A stretch of DNA of 14,590 nucleotides from DATDPY01 sp964395765 (lineage in GTDB: Bacteria; Bacteroidota; Bacteroidia; Cytophagales; Cyclobacteriaceae): NCBI GenBank assembly GCA_964395765.1, contig CAYNCU010000106.1, positions 1 through 14,590 of the forward strand, written 5' to 3'. The notes beneath the pieces were generated by a model, which was given only the letters and a program-made list of their open reading frames with translations, had not been told where the DNA came from and ran no database searches. Each line of letters opens with the position of its first letter. The stretch's first letter is position 1. Shown one piece after another: positions 7,837 to 14,590 of the stretch. A program made the translations under genes and the position numbers.

Positions 7837-8889
7837 TCAGGCGGCAGGTTCCTGCTGGCTCAGACAATGCCAGGAACCCAATCCCCAGATGATTTCAACA
7901 GAATCGATTCCAATTACAGGCCTGTCAGGAAAGCATTGCTGAAGGGTATCCAGGGCCATATCATCCTGCGGGCAACGGTAAGTCGGAACAATAACCGCCG
8001 CATTGGATATGTAAAAATTTGCATAAGAAGCGGGCAGTCGCTGATCCTTATAATAGATTTTCCCGGGCATGGGGATTTCAACAATATTCAACTGTTTACC
8101 GTCTTCAAGGCGAATTGTTTTTAACAGATCCAGGTTCTCTTTCAGGGGCCGGTGATTGAAATCCGACGGGTCGGATTCCACCATGGTAATAACCGTATCT
8201 ACATTCACGAACCGGGTAAGATCGTCAACATGGCCGTCCGTATCATCTCCTTCAATTCCGTCTTTCAACCAGATTACCTGGCTCACGCCATAGTAATCTT
8301 CGAGCGTTTTTTGTATCTGTTGTTGTGAAAACCCCGGATTTCGGTTGGGATGTAACAGGCATGAGGTGGTGGTAAGCAGGCTTCCCTTCCCGTTAAAATC
8401 CACCGCGCCGCCTTCCATCACTAGATCCGGGTGATATAAAGGTAAACCGAGCAGTTCCGCAATTCTGGAAGGGATCAGGTTATCAAGATCGGAGGGATAT
8501 TTCCCCCCCCAACCGTTATAATTCCAGTTGACAATGGCCCTGGTTTTTTTGTTATTTCTGTTCACAACAAAAGCGGGCCCGTGATCGCGACACCACGCAT
8601 CGTTGGTCGGGTGAAGATGGACCCGGATACGGTTTCTATCGATTTCAGCTTTTTCGAGTTCCTTCGAAACCTTTTCGGCCATGAAGGAGTCAAGTACATT
8701 GATATTGACTAGTTCACCTTTAGAAATTTCCTTGATGAAACGGTGATAATAAGGAAAGATCGCATCCATCTTGCCCGGCCATGAGACTTCATTGTGCGGA
8801 TAGCTCAGCCATGTAGATTCGTGTTTTTCCCATTCGGCGGGAAAATGAAATCCTGACTCCGCAGGTCTTTGCATTTCGGAAGAAGGCAT
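7837..8889 (-). CDS. aguA: Agmatine deiminase
   Basis: A 350-residue cytosolic enzyme of the Porphyromonas-type peptidyl-arginine deiminase (guanidino-group hydrolase) superfamily. It converts agmatine to N-carbamoylputrescine and ammonia. Numbered from ATG 8889, the signature residues are all present: DAWCRDHGP (97-105), VMEGGAVDF with Glu159, TDGHVDD with Asp218 and His220, and the nucleophile Cys342 in GLGSWHCLSQQEP. The segment before the cysteine reads GSWHC rather than the GNIHC of many AguA proteins. Length matches the family (about 350-370). An in-frame TTG at 8898 would overlap the aguB stop as TTGA and add three residues; the ATG lies five bases after that stop. Either way the arrangement indicates translational coupling with aguB. 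The function is secure because the partner enzyme of the pathway is adjacent. The arginine decarboxylase that makes agmatine is not in the window. Confidence 0.95.
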   Translation of the reverse strand: MPSSEMQRPAESGFHFPAEWEKHESTWLSYPHNEVSWPGKMDAIFPYYHRFIKEISKGELVNINVLDSFMAEKVSKELEKAEIDRNRIRVHLHPTNDAWCRDHGPAFVVNRNNKKTRAIVNWNYNGWGGKYPSDLDNLIPSRIAELLGLPLYHPDLVMEGGAVDFNGKGSLLTTTSCLLHPNRNPGFSQQQIQKTLEDYYGVSQVIWLKDGIEGDDTDGHVDDLTRFVNVDTVITMVESDPSDFNHRPLKENLDLLKTIRLEDGKQLNIVEIPMPGKIYYKDQRLPASYANFYISNAAVIVPTYRCPQDDMALDTLQQCFPDRPVIGIDSVEIIWGLGSWHCLSQQEPAA

Positions 8890-8894
8890 GCTTG

Positions 8895-9761
8895 TCAATC
8901 GATGAACCGTTTGGTTACCGGTGAATAGGTATCAATTCTCCGGTCGCGAAGGAAGGGCCAGTGAGTCCGGTAAAAATCCAGTTTCGACATGTCCAGTTCA
9001 ACTACCTGAATGCTGTCCTTATCATGAGGCGCCTCCGCCATGATATGACCGAAAGGATTACTGACAAAGGAACCGCCCCAGAAATTCATTTTGTTTTCTT
9101 TTCCTGTCCTGTTTACAGAAACCACGTAAACGCCGTTCGCAACCGCATGGGAACGTTGAATGGTTTGCCAGGCATTGAATTGTTCGGTGTTCACCGCTTC
9201 CTTCTGCGCATCTGCCCAGCCGATAGCCGTAGGATAAAAAAGAATTTCGGCGCCCATCAGGCTCGTGATCCGTGCCGCTTCCGGGTACCATTGATCCCAG
9301 CAGATCAATATTCCTATTTTAGCAAAACGGGTTTCAAAGACCTTATACCCCGTATCGCCGGGAGAGAAATAGAACTTTTCATAATAGCCAGGGTCATCCG
9401 GGATATGATTTTTTCTGTACTTGCCCAGGAAGGTACCGTCGGCATCAATAACCGCGGCGGTATTATGGTATATGCCATCGGTTCGTTTTTCAAATAACGA
9501 CGCAATGATAACCACGTTCAGCTCTATTGCAATTTTGCTTAATTGATCGGTAATGGGTCCTGGAACAGGCTCAGCAAGTTTGAAATTATCGTAATTTTCC
9601 TCGTCACAAAAATACAATGAGGTAAACAATTCCTGAGTACAAATGATCTGTGCACCATCTGCAGCGGCGGCCCGGATTTTTTCAATAGAATTAGAGAGAT
9701 TGCTTCCGGGATCTGCGGAACAACTGTTTTGTATTAAACCTATTTTTACTGACCGGTCCAT
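8895..9761 (-). CDS. aguB: N-carbamoylputrescine amidohydrolase (nitrilase superfamily)
   Basis: A 288-residue cytosolic C-N hydrolase that splits N-carbamoylputrescine into putrescine, CO2 and ammonia, the step after agmatine deiminase. The catalytic triad is visible: Glu44 in CTQELF, Lys117 in KYRKNHIPDD (114-123), and Cys154 in ILICWDQWYPEAA (151-163). The sequences around the triad, and WPFLRDRRIDTY (268-279), are characteristic of the AguB clade. The ATG at 9761 is chosen because MDRSVKIGLIQ is the usual family opening. The frame stays open to a TTG at 9800, but that adds 13 atypical residues and would swallow the -7 box at 9779-9786. aguB is the first gene of the cluster and aguA follows almost without a gap. 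Spermidine-type polyamines or putrescine are the likely end use. Confidence 0.95.
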   Translation of the reverse strand: MDRSVKIGLIQNSCSADPGSNLSNSIEKIRAAAADGAQIICTQELFTSLYFCDEENYDNFKLAEPVPGPITDQLSKIAIELNVVIIASLFEKRTDGIYHNTAAVIDADGTFLGKYRKNHIPDDPGYYEKFYFSPGDTGYKVFETRFAKIGILICWDQWYPEAARITSLMGAEILFYPTAIGWADAQKEAVNTEQFNAWQTIQRSHAVANGVYVVSVNRTGKENKMNFWGGSFVSNPFGHIMAEAPHDKDSIQVVELDMSKLDFYRTHWPFLRDRRIDTYSPVTKRFID

Positions 9762-9778
9762 GATACAATCAATTACTG

Positions 9779-9786
9779 CAAAAATA
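9779..9786 (-). promoter_or_regulatory. Putative Bacteroidota -7 box for the aguB-aguA cluster
   Basis: On the minus strand this reads TATTTTTG, an exact match to TAnnTTTG, 17 bases before the aguB ATG at 9761. No convincing -33 TTTG is found 19-23 bases further up. It would give a very short leader, and it argues against the upstream TTG start. Confidence 0.42.
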
Positions 9787-9860
9787 GAATATTTTTCCAA
9801 TCCTTAAGAATCAGGCACCGTGACTCCTGAAATCCCTTAAATCAAATTTTTTACCGGTAT

Positions 9861-9900
9861 ATTAAAATTAAAACCCCCCCAAAGATGGAATGGAGGGTTT
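9861..9900 (-). terminator. Rho-independent terminator of the MetE-like gene
   Basis: Read on the minus strand, AAACCCTCC (9900-9892) pairs with GGGGGGTTT (9879-9871) through nine pairs, one of them a T-G wobble, around a 12-base loop. A T-rich tail of TAATTTTAAT type follows. It starts 22 bases after the stop of the MetE-like gene and lies before the aguB promoter, so the two units should be transcribed separately. Confidence 0.72.
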
Positions 9901-9922
9901 ATGTTTAAAAATAAGTGATAAA

Positions 9923-10990
9923 TTATTTGAATAACTTTTTCTCTGCCAGGGCCGTTCCTTTTATTCTTGATCGTATTTTCTCAAAAGCAATTTCCCTGGC
10001 CGTGGAGGTATCGTCGGCGAAAGGCGAAAAACCGCAATCATCTGTAGTTCCCAGTTGATCAACCGGGATGACTTCAGCAGCTTCAAGAATGGTGTCACGA
10101 ACTTCTTCCGGACTTTCAACTTTCGGATCGATCACATTAATGACGCCGATGAATACTTTCTGATGAGGCTTTAAATTTGACTTAATGGCATTTAAAACTG
10201 TCTTTTTATCTTTTTCACCTGCATATTCCATATAGAAATTACGGACGTTAAGGTTAAAGAACATTGGCAATAATTCCGAATAGGGAATATCGGCACTGTG
10301 AGTGGAGTCATGGTCTCCCCCGGGGCAGGTGTGAACCCCAAGTTTTTTCCTGTCTTCCTCGCTGAACCGGCCCAGTACTTTATTATTCAAATCAATGAAA
10401 GAAGAAAGCAATTGTTTGCCCGGATCCAGTTTTAAAGCGAGTCGCGCTTCCGTGAAATCCACCTGCACTTTATAAGCCCCGCTGATAAGACATTTCCTGA
10501 TGTCAGAAACGGCTTCATTGATCAGGTCATTTAGAAACTGTTCACGGCTGTAACCGTCAATTCCTTCCTGGGGATAGAGCAGGCTGATGGCAGAGCAGGA
10601 TATTACCGCCTGCTTTACAGGAACTGTCGCATATTTTCTGGCTTTTTCAAGAAAGGAATCGGCATAAGTAGCATAATTAAATGGACCGTGTGTAAGCTTA
10701 GGTAATTGCCGACTATGACCGTCGGCAAAAGGTATGACCACTCCTTCAGGGGCAAGATTTTGCAGTCCATGAATGGGATAGGTGGCAAAACTTGGCTTTG
10801 ATTGTTCGCCATCCGATATCACTGGCGATCCGGTTTTCTCCAGCTCCTTAATGGTTTCTTTAACCGCCTGGTCGGTGAGTTTTTTAAGTTCGTCCTCCTT
10901 TATACCGCCATTTGCAAAAGCCGTCATCGCATCAAGCAGGTATTTTGGACGGGGGATACTTCCTATAGGTTCTGTTGATAATCGATTCAT
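9923..10990 (-). CDS. Short MetE-like zinc methyltransferase (cobalamin-independent methionine synthase family)
   Basis: A 355-residue cytosolic protein matching the C-terminal, catalytic barrel of MetE (COG0620). Enzymes of this family move a methyl group to a thiol held by zinc, usually homocysteine to give methionine. The four expected zinc ligands are present: His220 and Cys222 in GVHTCPGGDHDSTHS (218-232), Glu255 in NFYMEYAGEKD (251-261) and Cys319 in TTDDCGFSP (315-323). SDGEQSKPSF (59-68) is the family's N-terminal substrate block. Classical MetE is about 750 residues with a second, N-terminal barrel that helps bind folate; that half is absent. Short relatives include YxjG/YxjH-type proteins and folate-independent methionine synthases, so both methyl donor and acceptor remain open. 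The gene stands alone with a strong terminator. Its 5' region shares a 197-base gap with the divergent exporter, with only a poor -7 candidate (TACTTTTA, 11026-11019). The ATG at 10990 fits the family start. Confidence 0.88.
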   Translation of the reverse strand: MNRLSTEPIGSIPRPKYLLDAMTAFANGGIKEDELKKLTDQAVKETIKELEKTGSPVISDGEQSKPSFATYPIHGLQNLAPEGVVIPFADGHSRQLPKLTHGPFNYATYADSFLEKARKYATVPVKQAVISCSAISLLYPQEGIDGYSREQFLNDLINEAVSDIRKCLISGAYKVQVDFTEARLALKLDPGKQLLSSFIDLNNKVLGRFSEEDRKKLGVHTCPGGDHDSTHSADIPYSELLPMFFNLNVRNFYMEYAGEKDKKTVLNAIKSNLKPHQKVFIGVINVIDPKVESPEEVRDTILEAAEVIPVDQLGTTDDCGFSPFADDTSTAREIAFEKIRSRIKGTALAEKKLFK

Positions 10991-11058
10991 TGTGGTAAAT
11001 TTTAATGAGCAATAACTTTAAAAGTAATCAATTAATATTTAATGTGGAATAGGATTCT

Positions 11059-11103
11059 TGATCATTTCAGATCTAAAATCGGGGTCCAATAAAAGAATGA
11101 TCA
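11059..11103. repeat. Inverted repeat TGATCATT / AATGATCA in the divergent intergenic region
   Basis: TGATCATT (11059-11066) and its exact complement AATGATCA (11096-11103) are separated by 29 bases in the gap between the MetE-like gene and the exporter gene. Each arm contains the palindrome TGATCA; the centres are 37 bases apart. They could be paired operator sites for a regulator of either divergent gene, or chance. The pairing is seen in the sequence; the role is not known. Confidence 0.3.
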
Positions 11104-11138
11104 GTGTCAATGCGACTATTCTTTGAACCTTGATTTTT

Positions 11139-11169
11139 TTTGGCTTAACGGATTAATTGGGTATTTTCG
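11139..11169 (+). promoter_or_regulatory. Bacteroidota-type promoter of the DHA2 exporter gene
   Basis: TTTG at 11139-11142, then 19 bases, then TATTTTCG at 11162-11169. This fits the -33 TTTG / -7 TAnnTTTG layout with one mismatch in the -7 box and a standard spacer. Transcription would begin near 11176, leaving a leader of about 12 bases. It is the best promoter in the window and supports the phylum assignment. Confidence 0.6.
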
Positions 11170-11177
11170 GGCCGTTC

Positions 11178-11182
11178 AAAGG
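11178..11182 (+). promoter_or_regulatory. Ribosome binding site of the DHA2 exporter gene
   Basis: AAAGG lies five bases before the ATG at 11188. Such purine-rich sites are scarce in this window, so it supports that start. Confidence 0.45.
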
Positions 11183-11187
11183 TATTC

Positions 11188-12552
11188 ATGGAGCATAGAA
11201 AGATAATTTCAGTACTTTTTATTGGTGTATTAATGGGGGCCCTGGATATCTCAATCGTGGGCCCGGCCATACCTTCCATCGAACAAACCATCAATATTAA
11301 CCCCGAGCAGATCAGCTGGATATTTACCATGTATATTCTTTTCAACTTGCTGGGAATATCCTTGTTTGCCAAATTATCCGATATCTACGGTCGTGGCGGG
11401 ATCTATGCGATATCCATAGCCATTTTCGGAATAGGTTCGCTGATGGTGGCCGTTTCCAATAATTATTCATTTATGCTGGTGGGCCGTGCCGTCCAGGGAT
11501 TCGGATCGAGCGGAATTCTCCCTGTTGCGACAGCCGTGATCGGCGATATTTTTCCCCCGGAAAAAAGAGGAAGAATGCTCGGGCTGATCGGGGCCGTATT
11601 CGGTGTAGCTTTTATCATTGGACCTTTAATTGCCGGGATTATTCTCAGTTTTACTAAATGGCATGTATTATTCCTGTTAAATATTCCGATTGCCATTGTT
11701 CTGATCTTTGCTACTTTAAGAATATTACCAAGGAAGAAAATGGCCGATTCTACTCACATAGATTGGGTAGGAATAATCGCTTTGGGATTATCACTTGGGG
11801 CTCTTACGTTGGCAATTAATTTTATTAATATAAAAAATTACCTTCAAAACCTTGAAGACTGGCACCTCTGGGCTTTGTTTATTTTTGCTGCACTTATGCT
11901 GGTTTATTATATCTATCATGAATTGAATACCAGTGAACCGGTTCTCAATATCCGTTATTTTAAATCGAAACAAATTTCTACGGCAGCATTTCTTGCGCTG
12001 GGGACTGGATTCTTTCAGGCGTTTTTTATTTTTCTGCCGAGATTAGCTGTGCAGATATGGGGAATGTCACCGGCCAAAGCCAGTTTTATGATCATTCCTC
12101 TGGTCATGGCTTCGGCAGTAGGTTCACCGATCTTCGGGAGGCTGATTGACAAGCTTGGGACCCGCGTTGTAATCATGATCGGCCTGGTGTTGATCACCTC
12201 CGGGATGTTAATCGGAACGTTTGAAACCACCTCTAAGTTATGGTTTTATGTTGCCGGCGCCTTTACCGGATTTGCCTTCGCTATATTATCGGGCCCGGCA
12301 TTGCGCTACATATTACTGAATGAAACACCGGCAAGGGAAAGGGCATCGAGCCAGGCGGTGATCACTATATTTATAAGTACGGGGCAGATCATCAATGCTA
12401 CCATCATCGGGGCAATTATCGGGGCATTCGGGGACCCGGTAAGCGGGTATTCCAATTCATTTGCCTTTCTCGCGGTGATCTCTGTCATCCTGTTATTTTT
12501 AAGCTTCAGGCTGAAGCGACGGGAAGCTGAGATCAATTCTGCCACCCGTTAA
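11188..12552 (+). CDS. DHA2-family (EmrB/QacA-type) 14-helix drug:H+ antiporter
   Basis: A 454-residue inner-membrane exporter. It carries the DHA2 signature in helix 1, LDISIVGPAIPSI (19-31) with Asp20; motif A KLSDIYGRGG (62-71); motif B LVGRAVQGFGSSGI (97-110) with Arg100; and motif C GAVFGVAFIIGPLIAGII (135-152), the antiporter motif. Fourteen hydrophobic segments can be counted, with the extra pair near residues 192-213 and 225-246, separating this group from 12-helix DHA1 proteins. Such pumps expel drugs, dyes or other amphipathic compounds using the proton gradient. The real substrate cannot be read. No membrane-fusion (EmrA-like) or outer-membrane partner gene is adjacent, and no TetR-type or MarR-type regulator is in the window. 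The start is supported by AAAGG five bases upstream and a well-formed promoter. The polyol dehydrogenase gene follows after 94 bases in the same direction. Confidence 0.92.
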   Translation: MEHRKIISVLFIGVLMGALDISIVGPAIPSIEQTININPEQISWIFTMYILFNLLGISLFAKLSDIYGRGGIYAISIAIFGIGSLMVAVSNNYSFMLVGRAVQGFGSSGILPVATAVIGDIFPPEKRGRMLGLIGAVFGVAFIIGPLIAGIILSFTKWHVLFLLNIPIAIVLIFATLRILPRKKMADSTHIDWVGIIALGLSLGALTLAINFINIKNYLQNLEDWHLWALFIFAALMLVYYIYHELNTSEPVLNIRYFKSKQISTAAFLALGTGFFQAFFIFLPRLAVQIWGMSPAKASFMIIPLVMASAVGSPIFGRLIDKLGTRVVIMIGLVLITSGMLIGTFETTSKLWFYVAGAFTGFAFAILSGPALRYILLNETPARERASSQAVITIFISTGQIINATIIGAIIGAFGDPVSGYSNSFAFLAVISVILLFLSFRLKRREAEINSATR

Positions 12553-12553
12553 G

Positions 12554-12600
12554 TTGTATTCGGGTTACTTATAAAATATTTTATTGAATACAAGTAAACC
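12554..12600 (+). other. Interleaved inverted repeats between the exporter and dehydrogenase genes
   Basis: Two complementary pairs interlock. TTGTATTC (12554-12561) pairs with GAATACAA (12586-12593), and GGTTACTT (12563-12570) pairs with AAGTAAACC (12592-12600) apart from one extra A. The order A-B-A'-B' means they form either mutually exclusive hairpins or a pseudoknot. It begins just after the exporter stop and lies 46 bases before the dehydrogenase ATG. It may be an RNA switch, a weak terminator or chance in AT-rich DNA. No run of Ts follows either stem. Confidence 0.3.
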
Positions 12601-12646
12601 TCCGGACCTTAATAGGAAATAAATTCAATTAGTTATCTTTATTCGC

Positions 12647-13681
12647 ATGAAAGCAATGGCATTAACAGGGATCAGGCAAATGGAAATGATGACCTGGCCC
12701 GACCCGGTAATTAAAAATGATCACGATGTTCTTATTAAACTGGAAGCCGTCGGAGTTTGCGGCTCGGATATCCATTATTATACCACAGGAAGAATCGGAA
12801 GCCAGGTAGTAAAATTTCCTTTTCCGGTAGGTCATGAATCGGGAGGGACCGTTCAGGCCACCGGGAAATCAGTGACGAAAGTAAAACCCGGCGACCGGAT
12901 CGCCATTGAACCGGCCATTACCTGCGGAAAATGCGATCAGTGTTTATCAGGAAGACCGAATACATGCAGGAATATACGTTTTCTCGGATGCCCCGGCCAG
13001 GCGGACGGATGTTTATCTGATTTTATTGTGATGCCGGAAGAGAATTGTTTCCCCATCCCTGATCATATGAGTTTTGAAGAAGCCGCTATTTCCGAACCGC
13101 TGGCGATCGGTGTATATGCCGTAAACCGCTCCATTCCTATGAAGGATGCAAAGGTTGGAATTTTAGGCTTTGGACCCATCGGGATGAGCGTTATGTTGCC
13201 TGCTCTTGCCAAAGGAGCCTCTAAAATTTATGTTACCGATAAAATAGGAGAGAGGCTTGCGATTGCTGCCAATAACGGGGCTGCCTGGTGTGGAAACCCG
13301 GAGAAAGAGGATATTGTACGTATTATGAATAAAAAGGAAGCCTTCCAGCTTGATGTTGTTTTCGAATGTTGTGGCCAGCAGGATGCAGTGAATAATGCAG
13401 TTGAAATAGTAAAACCGGGCGGGAAGATCATGATGATCGGAATCCCGGAAGTCGATACGATTAAATTCACAATAGAGAAGATGCGAAGGAAGGAAATCAC
13501 TTTTGTGAATGTAAGACGCCAGTCCCACAGTGTACAGGAAGCCCTGGACCTAATGGCCGGCGGGAAAGTGAATGTTTCCAAAATGACAACCCATCATTAT
13601 AAATTCCCGGATACCAAAACGGCATTCGACCTCGTCGACGGCTATCATGACGGGGTGATGAAAGCCATGATCAACTTTTAA
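12647..13681 (+). CDS. Zinc-dependent polyol (sorbitol/xylitol-type) dehydrogenase, NAD-dependent
   Basis: A 344-residue cytosolic medium-chain dehydrogenase/reductase. Catalytic zinc residues are Cys38 in GVCGSDIHYY (36-45) and His63-Glu64 in GHESGG (62-67), with Glu150 in SEPL. The structural zinc loop has Cys93, Cys96, Cys99 and Cys107. The Rossmann motif GFGPIG is at 174-179, and Asp198 at the end of the next strand (VTDKIGERL) indicates NAD+ rather than NADP+. GSDIHYYTTGRIG closely follows the sorbitol/xylitol dehydrogenase form, so oxidation of a sugar alcohol to a ketose is the best guess. L-threonine dehydrogenase and other sugar-acid dehydrogenases share much of this layout and cannot be ruled out. 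The length is normal for the family. No sugar transporter or kinase lies beside it, and no Shine-Dalgarno precedes the ATG at 12647. A link to the exporter upstream is unproven. Confidence 0.9.
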   Translation: MKAMALTGIRQMEMMTWPDPVIKNDHDVLIKLEAVGVCGSDIHYYTTGRIGSQVVKFPFPVGHESGGTVQATGKSVTKVKPGDRIAIEPAITCGKCDQCLSGRPNTCRNIRFLGCPGQADGCLSDFIVMPEENCFPIPDHMSFEEAAISEPLAIGVYAVNRSIPMKDAKVGILGFGPIGMSVMLPALAKGASKIYVTDKIGERLAIAANNGAAWCGNPEKEDIVRIMNKKEAFQLDVVFECCGQQDAVNNAVEIVKPGGKIMMIGIPEVDTIKFTIEKMRRKEITFVNVRRQSHSVQEALDLMAGGKVNVSKMTTHHYKFPDTKTAFDLVDGYHDGVMKAMINF

Positions 13682-13785
13682 ACACGTGATTTTTTTAGAG
13701 TTCTTTAAATAATCGGTGAAATACTGCAACCGGGCAGGCTGATATCCCATCTAACCGTAAAATAATAACCTACAACTTTTTAATC

Positions 13786-14590
13786 ATGTTAAAGAATTAT
13801 CTGCAGATAGCATTCCGGAATATTCTGCGCCATCGGTTTTTCTCAATTGTCAATATATTTGGCCTCTCTGTAAGCATGTCCGCATGTTTGCTGATCATCT
13901 CCATGCTTGCTGATCAGAAGCAATATGACCAGTTCCATCCATTGAAAAACAGGATTTACAGGGTCCTGTCTAAACGCATCGGACAACCCGTGTGGACGGC
14001 GACTTCGCCTTATCCCCTGCATGATGAATTATTGAATTCGTTTACTTCAACGGAATCTTTGGTGACACTTAGAGCCTTTATCGGAGGGGATTTTAAATAT
14101 GAGGATAATATCGTTACCCAGGCAGGTTTATATGCTACCGATAATTTTTTCCGCCTGTTCAATTTCCCCCTGAAAGAAGGAGATCCCGCCAATGCATTAA
14201 AGCAGCCATTCAGCCTGGTAATTACAGAGGATATGGCTAAAAAATTATTCGGCGAAGATGACCCGATGGGTAAAACCGTTTCCTTTGCTGACAGGAGGAT
14301 CAGCGTACTTAACATTGGCATTGAATCAGAGGAGAAGAAATTGGGCGATTTCATTATTACCGGTGTGATCGGGAATTTTAAGCATAAATCTCATCTCCAA
14401 TTCGATTTTCTCACTTCCATGGCTACGTTGAGATCGCTGGTGAAAGCCGGCGTTTACCAGGTCCCCTTTGATGATTGGAATAATATGTGGGAATTTTATA
14501 ATTATGTTTTACTGGACAAAAATAAATCCGTTAATGATCTGACGGCTAACCTGGAAAGGATCTCCGATACCCGCTTCCTTGCCGACGAAA
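13786..14590 (+). CDS. ABC transporter permease, MacB/FtsX-like, partial (C-terminus off the right edge)
   Basis: The first 268 codons of a membrane protein of the large MacB/FtsX-type permease group, which couple with a LolD/MacB-like ATPase in export, lipoprotein handling or stress responses. The protein opens with MLKNYLQIAFRNILRHRFFS, the usual amphipathic start. Residues about 18-40 are the first transmembrane helix (IVNIFGLSVSMSACLLIISML). The long periplasmic MacB_PCD-like domain begins with DQKQYDQFHPLKNRIYRV (42-59) and contains ITEDMAKKLFGEDDPMGKTV (145-164), a common marker. The three C-terminal helices and FtsX domain lie past 14590. Bacteroidota often carry many copies of such permeases, about 800 residues long. 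No ATPase gene precedes it; it may lie to the right. The ATG at 13786 is the only sensible start; no promoter element stands out in the 104-base gap before it. Confidence 0.88.
   Translation, partial: MLKNYLQIAFRNILRHRFFSIVNIFGLSVSMSACLLIISMLADQKQYDQFHPLKNRIYRVLSKRIGQPVWTATSPYPLHDELLNSFTSTESLVTLRAFIGGDFKYEDNIVTQAGLYATDNFFRLFNFPLKEGDPANALKQPFSLVITEDMAKKLFGEDDPMGKTVSFADRRISVLNIGIESEEKKLGDFIITGVIGNFKHKSHLQFDFLTSMATLRSLVKAGVYQVPFDDWNNMWEFYNYVLLDKNKSVNDLTANLERISDTRFLADE

Noticed and set aside
8961..9497. A 178-codon plus-strand open frame inside aguB
   Set aside because: It is fully antisense to aguB, whose catalytic triad is intact; no family features.
12634..12641. TATCTTTA as a -7 box for the polyol dehydrogenase gene
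   Set aside because: One mismatch, no -33 element at proper distance, and only five bases from the ATG, so the transcript would be leaderless.
1107..13681. A shared sorbitol-sorbosone oxidation pathway linking the dehydrogenase-cytochrome and the polyol dehydrogenase
   Set aside because: The two genes are about 10 kb apart, on opposite strands, separated by unrelated units, and act in different compartments; only broad family names connect them.
1..14590. Mobile elements, CRISPR arrays, tRNA or phage genes
   Set aside because: No transposase, integrase, regular direct repeats, cloverleaf sequence or phage structural gene was seen on either strand.

Overview
The window looks like a chromosomal segment of a member of the Bacteroidota. 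The evidence is indirect but consistent. Most genes lack a Shine-Dalgarno sequence. Three intergenic regions carry the Bacteroidota -7 element TAnnTTTG or a one-mismatch form, and one has a well-spaced -33 TTTG. Two proteins start with typical lipoprotein signal peptides. The families present (PepF, the AguA/AguB pair, a DUF6544-type protein, a large MacB/FtsX-like permease) are common in that phylum. By eye the base composition is moderately AT-rich. No rRNA, tRNA, CRISPR array, insertion sequence or attachment site was seen. Every gap between genes is under about 200 bases.

Layout, left to right. (1) Minus strand, 1-2786: a secreted glucose/sorbosone-dehydrogenase-like lipoprotein fused to a C-terminal cytochrome c domain. 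It is followed 52 bases downstream by the N-terminal two thirds of an oligoendopeptidase F, which runs off the left edge. (2) Plus strand, 2943-6571: a membrane-anchored protein of unknown function, then three bases later a lipoprotein of the ADP-ribosylglycohydrolase (DraG) superfamily, then a DUF6544-like protein. (3) Minus strand, 6577-10990: read in the transcribed direction, a short MetE-like zinc methyltransferase with its own terminator, then an aguB-aguA-MFS transporter cluster. (4) Plus strand, 11188-14590: a 14-helix DHA2-type drug exporter, a zinc polyol dehydrogenase, and the start of an ABC-transporter permease cut by the right edge.

The best-supported pathway is agmatine to putrescine: AguA hydrolyses agmatine to N-carbamoylputrescine and AguB splits that to putrescine. 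The two genes are almost back to back, and an MFS transporter follows in the same direction. The MetE-like protein has all four zinc ligands but lacks the N-terminal half of classical MetE, so its methyl donor is open.

The least understood part is the pair at 2943-5717. An exported protein with no recognised family sits upstream of, and is probably translationally coupled to, a surface or periplasmic DraG-fold hydrolase whose metal-site motifs depart from the usual ones. This is the best candidate for undescribed biology here, but nothing in the window proves a new system.
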